From Clostridiales bacterium (GTDB lineage Bacteria; Bacillota; Peptococcia; DRI-13; UBA5745), in assembly GCA_009776595.1 (NCBI GenBank), contig WRNN01000033.1, positions 1 to 5,520 on the forward strand: a stretch of DNA of 5,520 bases. The letters are read 5' to 3'. Positions 1 through 5,520 of the stretch are shown here, piece by piece; position 1 is the stretch's first letter; each line of letters begins with the position of its first letter. The translations under genes were made by a program, and so were the position numbers. The notes beneath the pieces were generated by a model. The model saw only the letters and a program-made list of their open reading frames with translations. It was not told the DNA's origin and ran no database searches.

Positions 1-480
1 AAAGGCCAGGGCAATATAAAGCACCCATTCGCCGGGCGAAAAACCAAGAAATCCGACAAAATAGTCTTCCAGCAGCAAAATGATCAGGGCGGTAATCTGC
101 GTAATGGTTTTGACTTTCGAAAGGTTGCTGGCAGCGATAATCATGCCGTCCGCGGCAGCCAGGCCGCGCAGGCCGGTTACTAAAAACTCCCGCCCGATGA
201 TGGTAACGGCGATCCAGGAAGGGATCTGGCCTGTTTCCACAAGGGATATCAGCGCGGCGGCGACCAATAGTTTATCGGCAAGCGGATCCAGAAGCTTTCC
301 CATGTTGGTGATTTCCTTGCGCTTTCTGGCGATATAGCCGTCGAGGGCGTCGGTGGCGGAAGCCGCGAGAAAGACGGAAGCCGCGATAAGGTTGCCGTAG
401 GGGATGTCCGTCAGCGCAAAGATCATGAACACCGGAATCATCAGTATTCTTAGGAAAGTCAGTTTATTGGCAAGATTCAT
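1..480 (-). CDS. pgsA: CDP-diacylglycerol--glycerol-3-phosphate 3-phosphatidyltransferase (PgsA), 3' end cut by window edge
   Basis: This integral membrane enzyme transfers a phosphatidyl group from CDP-diacylglycerol to sn-glycerol-3-phosphate. The product, phosphatidylglycerophosphate, is the precursor of phosphatidylglycerol and cardiolipin. The 160 visible residues open with MNLANKLTFLRI, a typical PgsA N-terminus. They contain the full CDP-alcohol phosphotransferase signature D-x2-DG-x2-AR-x8-G-x3-D-x3-D, at residues D44, D47-G48, A51-R52, G61, D65 and D69. Further PgsA-type landmarks are GREFLVTGLR (96-105) and SKVKT (121-125). Hydrophobic stretches at about 7-25, 29-43, 71-81, 88-101 and 126-150 fit a multi-pass membrane protein. 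The family is usually about 170-200 aa, so only a short C-terminal piece is missing beyond position 1. The start ATG (478-480) lies inside the end of rimO, giving a 17-nt overlap, and has a good ribosome binding site. Translational coupling to rimO is likely by inference. Family assignment is secure; exact substrate specificity rests on homology. Confidence 0.96.
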   Translation of the reverse strand, partial: MNLANKLTFLRILMIPVFMIFALTDIPYGNLIAASVFLAASATDALDGYIARKRKEITNMGKLLDPLADKLLVAAALISLVETGQIPSWIAVTIIGREFLVTGLRGLAAADGMIIAASNLSKVKTITQITALIILLLEDYFVGFLGFSPGEWVLYIALAF

Positions 481-1846
481 CAGCTATCTCCCCCGAAAGT
501 ATATAATCCATGCTATGCGTAATTCTAACGGAAACGATTTGTCCGGGGCTGAGCCTGCGGCGGCTGCTGAAACTGACCGTCGCGTCAATCTCCGGCGCGT
601 CCCAGGCGCTGCGCCCTTCATAATAATAAAGCTTATCGTCTTCAGCCGACTTCTCATCGATCAGGACGCAAAGGATACGCCCCACGAGTTCATCCAGCCG
701 GCCGCGCAGAAGCAGGTCGCGCTTTTCTTGCGCAATCGCCAGACGCCTTTCCTTTTCGTCGTCCGGGACCTGGTTCGGCATTTGTGCGGCGATGGTATCC
801 GGCTGGGGAGAAAAGGCGAAAAACCCGACTCTCTCCAAACGGTACTCTTCAAGGAAATCCATCAGCGATTGAAAGGCTTCTGCCGATTCACCGGGAAAAC
901 CGAGCAGGCAGGTTGTGCGAATGGCGATATCCGGGACCTCCTCCCTCAGTCTGTCAATGACCCGCTTGATTTGTCGGCTGTCCATGGGCCTGCCCATGCG
1001 TCGTAAGACGCCGTCGTCTATATGCTGTATGGGCATATCCAGATAGGGACAGACTTTCGGATGCCGCATGGCTTGTATCAGCGCTTCGTCTATGCCTTCC
1101 GGATAGCAATACAGGATCCGGATTCTTTCTATAGCATCGATGGCGGTCAGCATCGTCACCAACTCAGCCAGGGAAGAAGCGGGAGACAAATCTCTGCCAT
1201 AAGCGCCCGTATCCTGCGCCACCAGGATAATCTCTTTCAAGCCCTTTGCCGCCCGGCCGGCAGCCTCTTCGATGATCGACGCCGGCGTTCTGCTTCGATA
1301 GGACCCCTTTATCTGCGGAATGACACAAAAGGTACAATGGTGGCTGCAGCCTTCGGCAATTTTGATATATCCGGCAGGCTCTTCCTCATAGTACGCCGGC
1401 CAAGCCCGGTAATAAGAATCCGCAAAGTGCCCCGCCTGCAGGAAATCAGGCGCCGGCGCCCGGGCCGCCGGTAAAGGACCGGCCTGCGCCATATACCGGT
1501 CAATATAGGCGAAAAGCGCCGGCTCTTCGTTCACGCCGAAATAGGCGTCCGCCTCCGGCAGGGATTTTTCCATTTCATCGCGATACTTTTGTACCATACA
1601 GCCAAAAACAATCAAAACGCGGCAGCGGCCTTTTTCCTTCCAGCCGGATAACTGCAGAATCGTATCAATCGATTCTTCTTTCGCCTCATCAATAAAACCG
1701 CAGGTATTCAGGAGGATCACCTCCGCTTCCTGCGGATCGGGGGATAAGGGGTAGCCCCGCTGATAAAACATGGCGCAGATCTGGCGGCTGTCTGCTTGAT
1801 TCTTCGGGCAGCCCAATGTTTCCAGGTAAAGAAGGGGATAGTTCAT
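464..1846 (-). CDS. rimO: Ribosomal protein S12 methylthiotransferase RimO (radical SAM)
   Basis: RimO adds a methylthio group to the beta carbon of a conserved aspartate in ribosomal protein S12, using S-adenosylmethionine and two 4Fe-4S clusters in the cytoplasm. The 460-aa protein shows the full domain order. The N-terminal methylthiotransferase domain (about 5-115) has its three cluster cysteines C13 (in LGCPKNQADS), C49 (NTCGF) and C83 (FGCMVQ). The radical SAM domain (about 155-380) carries C167, C171 and C174 as CxxxCxxC (EGCSHHCTFC). The C-terminal TRAM domain (about 387-455) contains GRSAWDAPEID (411-421), close to the RimO form and unlike the tRNA enzyme MiaB. The frame stays open upstream to 1975, inside rodZ. 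I chose the ATG at 1844-1846 because GGAGG precedes it by 10 nt and family similarity begins there. An Ala/Pro-rich linker at about 119-150 makes the protein somewhat longer than the usual ~440 aa. It lies 25 nt after rodZ and overlaps pgsA by 17 nt, so co-transcription is likely. Confidence 0.96.
   Translation of the reverse strand: MNYPLLYLETLGCPKNQADSRQICAMFYQRGYPLSPDPQEAEVILLNTCGFIDEAKEESIDTILQLSGWKEKGRCRVLIVFGCMVQKYRDEMEKSLPEADAYFGVNEEPALFAYIDRYMAQAGPLPAARAPAPDFLQAGHFADSYYRAWPAYYEEEPAGYIKIAEGCSHHCTFCVIPQIKGSYRSRTPASIIEEAAGRAAKGLKEIILVAQDTGAYGRDLSPASSLAELVTMLTAIDAIERIRILYCYPEGIDEALIQAMRHPKVCPYLDMPIQHIDDGVLRRMGRPMDSRQIKRVIDRLREEVPDIAIRTTCLLGFPGESAEAFQSLMDFLEEYRLERVGFFAFSPQPDTIAAQMPNQVPDDEKERRLAIAQEKRDLLLRGRLDELVGRILCVLIDEKSAEDDKLYYYEGRSAWDAPEIDATVSFSSRRRLSPGQIVSVRITHSMDYILSGEIADESCQ
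488..494 (-). promoter_or_regulatory. Ribosome binding site of pgsA, inside the rimO coding region
   Basis: On the minus strand GGGGGAG lies 7 nt upstream of the pgsA ATG (478-480). It supports that ATG as the start even though it falls before the rimO stop codon (464-466). The site sits in the last codons of rimO, so ribosomes finishing rimO pass over it, which favours coupled translation. Confidence 0.75.
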
Positions 1847-1856
1847 TTCTGATAAG

Positions 1857-1861
1857 CCTCC
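1857..1861 (-). promoter_or_regulatory. Ribosome binding site that sets the rimO start
   Basis: GGAGG on the minus strand sits 10 nt upstream of the ATG at 1844-1846, in the 25-nt gap between the rodZ stop and rimO. It supports this start over the longer in-frame extension that would begin at 1975 inside rodZ. The residues encoded by that extension do not resemble the RimO N-terminus. Confidence 0.75.
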
Positions 1862-1871
1862 GCTCCGGCGA

Positions 1872-2690
1872 CTAAGAAAGGGCTTCGCCGGTCTCATCAT
1901 CGACCATGATCCCGTCGATGATCGAATAGTCTTTGTCGACAATTTGACCGGAAGATCCCAACACCGGAAGCTCAAGCCCGTTCAAGGTGATAATCAATCC
2001 GCCGGCATTCCCTATACGAAGACTGATTTTCCCCATGTCGGAAAACTCCTGGACGTCCCCCATACGCATAGTGCCTTCGTAGACAAGAATTTCCTGATCC
2101 CTTAAGCGCAGCCAACAGCTTTCCGTCGCCTCCAGCTTCACGGCAAAAGCGGTCAGCTGCACCGGTTCCGGCACAGGTTCGACGATAACAGGCGGGGTGG
2201 TTTCCGGATCAGGCTGGGGTTGCACGATAGGCGGCTGCTGCGGTTTTTCCGCTTCTATGTCATTCAGATAATAGCGCTGGTACGCCCAGACGGTAAAAAC
2301 CAGCAGCGATAAGGACACAAAGCAGAGGACGACAATCATTTTTGTCTTCGGCTTATTGTGGAGATCCACTTCCTGATGCTTTCTGGTTTCCATCAGTTTT
2401 CTCGATCTTTGCCTTCTTTCCGCCGCGGTAGGCGCGCCGGTCCTTTCCGCCTCTTTCGCAGCAAAGGCAAGTTCGAACAAATCACAAAGCGCGTTTTCAT
2501 CAAGATGCAGGTGGCGCGCATACGTGCGCAAAAACCCTTTCGCGTAAACCTTACCGGGCATACGCGACCAATCCTCAATCTCTAAAGCTTGCAGATAGCG
2601 CTTGTTGATCTTTGTCGCTTCTTCTATCTGATCAAAGCTAAAACCTATTCGTTCCCGAGCTTCCCGCAGGATCTCGCCGATACCCTCCAT
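1872..2690 (-). CDS. rodZ: RodZ-type helix-turn-helix membrane protein with C-terminal DUF4115 domain
   Basis: RodZ is a bitopic membrane protein that links the cytoplasmic MreB cytoskeleton to the cell-wall elongation machinery and so helps set rod or ovoid shape. The 272-aa protein begins with an Xre-like HTH of the RodZ kind (about 2-72). Recognisable motifs are GEILREARER, the IEEATKI helix, YLQALE and the PGKVYAKGFLRTYARHL stretch (45-61), the last part being the region that contacts MreB in characterised relatives. A basic segment (about 92-117) leads into one transmembrane helix (about 117-137). A Pro-rich spacer (149-177) and an extracytoplasmic DUF4115 domain (about 180-256) with a CWLRLRD motif follow. 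The topology is N-in, C-out. The start ATG at 2688-2690 has GGGGGA 7 nt upstream. Promoter-like boxes lie in the gap before it. The B. subtilis relative is YmfM. Family is secure; interaction with MreB is inferred, and whether this organism has MreB cannot be seen here. Confidence 0.93.
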   Translation of the reverse strand: MEGIGEILREARERIGFSFDQIEEATKINKRYLQALEIEDWSRMPGKVYAKGFLRTYARHLHLDENALCDLFELAFAAKEAERTGAPTAAERRQRSRKLMETRKHQEVDLHNKPKTKMIVVLCFVSLSLLVFTVWAYQRYYLNDIEAEKPQQPPIVQPQPDPETTPPVIVEPVPEPVQLTAFAVKLEATESCWLRLRDQEILVYEGTMRMGDVQEFSDMGKISLRIGNAGGLIITLNGLELPVLGSSGQIVDKDYSIIDGIMVDDETGEALS

Positions 2691-2778
2691 GAAATGTTCC
2701 CCCGGTCATTTGCGATGTCGAAGCTATTAATAATTGATTAAATTATATCAAATTTGTCGGGTATTGCCTATGCTTTGC
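2691..2778 (-). promoter_or_regulatory. AT-rich gap between ftsK and rodZ with two overlapping promoter candidates
   Basis: This is the largest gap in the window and is clearly more AT-rich than the genes around it. On the minus strand a perfect TATAAT lies at 2742-2747, with TAGGCA (4 of 6 matches to TTGACA) 17 nt upstream at 2765-2770. A second pair overlaps it: TTGATA at 2746-2751 and TAATAG at 2724-2729, spaced by 16 nt. Either could start transcription of rodZ-rimO-pgsA with a leader of a few dozen nucleotides. No GC-rich hairpin with a T-run is visible, so there is no clear terminator for ftsK and read-through is possible. The rodZ ribosome binding site GGGGGA is at 2698-2703. The boxes are seen directly; their activity is inference. 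Confidence 0.55.
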
Positions 2779-5130
2779 TCAGGCTTTTTTACCGAATCGC
2801 TCTTCATATTGCGCCAAACTCAAGCGGATGGCGCGGGCTTTGCTGCCTTCGTATCCGCCGACGATCCCCAGTTCTTCCATCTGATCGATGATCCGCCCGG
2901 CCCTTGTATAGCCGATGCGCAGGCGCCTTTGCAGAAGGGAAACGGAAGCCTGGCCGCTCTCGATAAAAATACGGGCCGCATCCGGAATCAAAGCATCCAA
3001 TTCTTCGTTTTCTTCTTTGACGTCTGTTTCCACCTCCGTCAGCAAATCGTCGCGGTAATCCGGCTGGATATTTGCGGTTTTGATGAAATCCGTCAGCTTC
3101 TCAATCTCTTCATCCGACACATATACGCCTTGCACCCGTATCGGTTTTGGGTTTTCCTGCGTAGTAAAGAGCATATCGCCTCTGCCAAGCAGCTTTTCCG
3201 CACCGGCCATATCCAGGATTACGCGGGAGTCTGTCTGCGAAGAGACGGAAAAAGCGATCCGTGAGGGGATGTTCGCTTTGATGACGCCGGTGATCACGTC
3301 GACGCTGGGCCTTTGGGTGGCGACGACCAGATGCATACCGGCAGCCCTTGCCATAGCCGAAAGGCGATTGATGGAGTCTTCCACATCTGCGGGCGCTACG
3401 AGCATCAGATCCGCCAGCTCGTCGATGACAATGACAATCTGCGGTATGCGCTGCGGAACTTCGCCTTCCGTTTCCTGCAAACCGAGCCAGGCATTGTAGC
3501 GATCGATATCCCTCACCCCTGCCTTATGAAAAGCGTCATACCTGCTTTCCATTTCATGAACAGCCCAGCGCAGCGCTTTTGCGGCTTTTTTGGGATCGGT
3601 GACCACCGGATGGATCAAATGCGGGATACCATTGTAGGGCGTCAGTTCCACCATTTTGGGATCGATCATCATCATTTTAACTTCATCCGGCGTCGTATTG
3701 ATGAGGATGCTGACGATAATCGCGTTGATGCAAACGCTTTTGCCTGAGCCGGTAGCCCCGGCGATCAGCAAGTGCGGCATTCTTGCCAGATCCGCGATGA
3801 TGGAGGCGCCCGCGATATCCCTGCCCAAAGCAAAGCTCAGCTTTGACGGGGACTGTTTGAAAGCCGGATCCTCCAGGATTTCCCGCAGGCTGACCAGCGC
3901 GCGTTCCGCGTTGGGTACTTCGATGCCGATAGCGGCTTTCCCGGGAATGGGCGCTTCGATGCGAATATGCGCGGCCGCTAAGGCCAGGGCGATATCGTCC
4001 GACAAGCCGACGATTCTGCTGACTTTCACGCCGGGCGCGGGCTGCAGCTCGAAGCGGGTAATGCTCGGTCCCTTATTCACCTGTGTGACGGTGGCCTGGA
4101 GGTTAAAATCAGCCAGGGTCTTTTCCAGGATACGCACATGATCCGCAAGGACCTTGTTCTGCCGCTGGCTGTTTGACGGCGGCGTCGTCCGCAGTAAAGT
4201 GATGCTGGGCAGGCGATAGATTTGACGGGGCTTTTTGGATGCTTTCGCGCGATCGGCGTCAAGCTGACTGTTTTCCGGCAGAAATTCGCTGTCGTCTTCC
4301 TTCTCCCGCCTGCTTTTCGCAGCCGTTTTTAGTTGCTTTTCGCCCGCAGAGGCGTCCATCCCCGCGGAAGGAGTCCCTGCAGAGTTTTTTTCCGCCTGAC
4401 GGCTTGCGTAATCACGGAAAGGGATGCTTCTTCCCGTCGTCGTGTTTTGCTTGTCCTGACGAAGCTCTGTTTCGATCGGCAGATTCAAACTCTGCAGGAC
4501 GCCGGTTTCGCCGGCCTGACGCTTTGCCTGTCTGCTGCTGTGCAGCATAGACAGCCCGTCCTGTGCCGACTGCTTTATCTTTCTTGCGCCTCCGCTTGCG
4601 CCGTCGAGCAGTTCGCGGATGGTTTTTCCTGTGATTAAAAGGATGGACGCCGCCACAAGCGACAGATACAGTATCCAGCTTCCCGTATTGCCGATCAGCA
4701 GATTACTGGCCTGGACAAGCCCGCCGCCGGTTAGTCCCCCTCCCATGCCCTGCATACCGTAACGAAAGAATTGCTGCTCACTCGGTAACCGAAGGTGCAG
4801 CATAGCGCAGGCGCTGAAGATGAGCGCCGTATAGGCGCCGACGAGCATCTTTCCCGGAGAAATCGCTTTCAGCCAGGCGCCCCCGCCTAATAGAAGAAGG
4901 GCGGCGACAAGAAACCATTTGCCCTGCCCAAACAAAAACTGACAGCTTTGATAGACGCCATAACCGATGGCGCCTATCCCGTTTCCGGCGCCTTCGGCAG
5001 GCCTGCGCCAAAGACAAAAGGCGATAAATACACCGGCGGCAAACATGGCGATGGCCAGTAAATCCCGACGGAGTTCGGAACGTATATTCGATTCCTTTTT
5101 CGCAGCAGCTTTTTTACGCGAAGGGGCCAT
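2779..5130 (-). CDS. ftsK: DNA translocase FtsK/SpoIIIE
   Basis: This membrane-anchored hexameric ATPase pumps double-stranded DNA through the division septum, clearing trapped chromosome. In spore formers its relative SpoIIIE fills the forespore. The 783-aa protein has a basic N-terminal tail and about four transmembrane helices (24-41, 72-88, 94-113, 150-168), matching the 4TM domain. A polar, charged, probably disordered linker covers about 170-304. The translocase motor starts near YRLPSI (305). Walker A is GATGSGKS (458-465, lysine 464) and Walker B ends in D570-E571 within [10 protein letters not shown], followed by the [12 protein letters not shown] sensor region. A gamma winged-helix domain for directional DNA sequence recognition occupies about 711-771, with [10 protein letters not shown] at 739-748. 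The start ATG (5128-5130) has AGAGGA 5 nt upstream and follows the RNase J stop by 12 nt, implying co-transcription. Sequence alone does not say whether it acts in vegetative division or sporulation. No frameshift or missing catalytic residue was seen. Confidence 0.97.
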   Translation of the reverse strand: MAPSRKKAAAKKESNIRSELRRDLLAIAMFAAGVFIAFCLWRRPAEGAGNGIGAIGYGVYQSCQFLFGQGKWFLVAALLLLGGGAWLKAISPGKMLVGAYTALIFSACAMLHLRLPSEQQFFRYGMQGMGGGLTGGGLVQASNLLIGNTGSWILYLSLVAASILLITGKTIRELLDGASGGARKIKQSAQDGLSMLHSSRQAKRQAGETGVLQSLNLPIETELRQDKQNTTTGRSIPFRDYASRQAEKNSAGTPSAGMDASAGEKQLKTAAKSRREKEDDSEFLPENSQLDADRAKASKKPRQIYRLPSITLLRTTPPSNSQRQNKVLADHVRILEKTLADFNLQATVTQVNKGPSITRFELQPAPGVKVSRIVGLSDDIALALAAAHIRIEAPIPGKAAIGIEVPNAERALVSLREILEDPAFKQSPSKLSFALGRDIAGASIIADLARMPHLLIAGATGSGKSVCINAIIVSILINTTPDEVKMMMIDPKMVELTPYNGIPHLIHPVVTDPKKAAKALRWAVHEMESRYDAFHKAGVRDIDRYNAWLGLQETEGEVPQRIPQIVIVIDELADLMLVAPADVEDSINRLSAMARAAGMHLVVATQRPSVDVITGVIKANIPSRIAFSVSSQTDSRVILDMAGAEKLLGRGDMLFTTQENPKPIRVQGVYVSDEEIEKLTDFIKTANIQPDYRDDLLTEVETDVKEENEELDALIPDAARIFIESGQASVSLLQRRLRIGYTRAGRIIDQMEELGIVGGYEGSKARAIRLSLAQYEERFGKKA

Positions 5131-5142
5131 CGCAATCCTCTG

Positions 5143-5520
5143 TTAACTCACTTCCATGATAATGGGGATAATCATGGGACGGCGCCGGGTTTTTTCGTAT
5201 AAAAACCGGCTTAATCCGTCTCTGACCTGCGTTTTAATCCCCATCCAGTCATGGATCCTCTTTTCTTCGCACTTACTTAAAACGGATAAGACCTTCTCCT
5301 TGGCTTCCTCCATCAGGTCGTCGGCTTCCTTGACATACACAAAACCTCTGGAAACAATGTCCGGTCCGACTTTCATACTGTGCGACAGGCGGTCAAAGCC
5401 CATGACCACGATAAAAATGCCGTCTTCGGACAATTGTTTTCTGTCCCGCAGGACCACATTGCCGACGTCGCCCACGCCCAGACCGTCGATCAGAATCTGC
5501 CCGGCGTTGACCCTTCGGGT
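5143..5520 (-). CDS. rnj: Ribonuclease J, C-terminal part, 5' end cut by window edge
   Basis: RNase J is a cytoplasmic metallo-beta-lactamase/beta-CASP ribonuclease with 5'-to-3' exonuclease and endonuclease activity, central to mRNA decay and rRNA maturation in Firmicutes. Only the last 125 residues are in the window, and the frame is open to the edge. They show the family's conserved C-terminal region: AGQILIDGLGVGDVG, LRDRKQLSEDG, VGPDIVSRGFVYVKE and the terminal RRRPMIIPIIMEV. Together these cover the end of the catalytic region and the small C-terminal domain involved in oligomer formation in relatives. The zinc-binding HxHxDH motif lies outside the window, so catalytic integrity cannot be judged. 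An internal GTG at 5473-5475 is a valine codon inside the conserved core and not a start. The stop (5143-5145) is 12 nt before ftsK. Whether this is the J1 or J2 type cannot be decided from this fragment. Confidence 0.95.
   Translation of the reverse strand, partial: TRRVNAGQILIDGLGVGDVGNVVLRDRKQLSEDGIFIVVMGFDRLSHSMKVGPDIVSRGFVYVKEADDLMEEAKEKVLSVLSKCEEKRIHDWMGIKTQVRDGLSRFLYEKTRRRPMIIPIIMEVS

Noticed and set aside
404..1006. Plus-strand open frame of 200 codons opposite rimO and the start of pgsA
   Set aside because: It lies antisense to strongly supported genes, its translation resembles no family I know, and it follows from the codon bias of the opposite strand.
1847..1975. Longer RimO start extending 43 codons into rodZ
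   Set aside because: The extra residues do not match the RimO family, and a GGAGG site directly precedes the ATG at 1846.
2752..2790. Possible terminator at the end of ftsK
   Set aside because: No stable GC-rich stem followed by a T-run is seen on the minus strand. The T-run on the plus strand at 2785-2790 is simply the Lys-Lys codons at the end of FtsK.
2734..3264. Plus-strand open frame of 176 codons opposite the 3' end of ftsK
   Set aside because: It is antisense to the conserved gamma and motor domains of ftsK. It shows no recognisable motif or clear ribosome binding site, so it is a shadow frame.
3313..4141. Two overlapping plus-strand open frames opposite the FtsK motor domain
   Set aside because: His-rich and low-complexity translation is typical of antisense reading through a conserved ATPase gene; no independent support.
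5473..5475. GTG as a start of a separate 110-aa protein
   Set aside because: It falls inside the conserved GLGVGDVG motif of RNase J, and the frame is open upstream to the window edge.
1..5520. Hidden mobile element, CRISPR array, RNA gene or defence system
   Set aside because: Nearly the whole window is covered by five housekeeping genes with intact family motifs. No terminal repeats, spaced direct repeats or tRNA-like folds were noticed.

Overview
The window looks like a chromosomal housekeeping segment from a bacterium of the Firmicutes (Bacillota), more likely Clostridia or Negativicutes than Bacilli. Base composition is moderate to slightly GC-rich by eye. The basis for this placement is the gene order RNase J, FtsK/SpoIIIE, RodZ, RimO, PgsA, which from general knowledge resembles the Firmicutes block leading towards cinA and recA. 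The FtsK C-terminal gamma domain and the RNase J C-terminus also read like Firmicutes proteins. Placement below phylum level is a guess from sequence feel and gene order.

All five genes lie on the minus strand, so transcription runs from high to low coordinates. In that order they are: the 3' end of an RNase J gene (5520-5143, cut by the window edge); a complete FtsK/SpoIIIE DNA translocase (5130-2779); an 88-bp AT-rich gap with promoter-like boxes (2778-2691); a RodZ-type membrane HTH protein (2690-1872); RimO, the ribosomal protein S12 methylthiotransferase (1846-464); and PgsA, phosphatidylglycerophosphate synthase (480-1, 3' end cut by the window edge). The rnj-ftsK gap is 12 nt and the rodZ-rimO gap is 25 nt. 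rimO and pgsA overlap by 17 nt. This suggests two transcription units, or one long unit with an internal promoter ahead of rodZ.

Functionally the block combines RNA turnover (RNase J), chromosome clearance at the septum (FtsK), cell-shape control (RodZ), ribosome modification (RimO) and the committed step of phosphatidylglycerol synthesis (PgsA). RodZ, FtsK and PgsA all work at the membrane. RimO is the functional outlier, although it is a familiar neighbour in this block in some lineages.

I found no mobile element, CRISPR array, RNA gene or clear accessory system, and no intact gene on the plus strand. Every coding region carries the expected family motifs without a frameshift. The observations worth a second look are modest: the promoter and dyad region before rodZ, the translational overlap of rimO and pgsA, an enlarged Ala/Pro-rich linker in RimO, and the recognition-helix sequence of the FtsK gamma domain.
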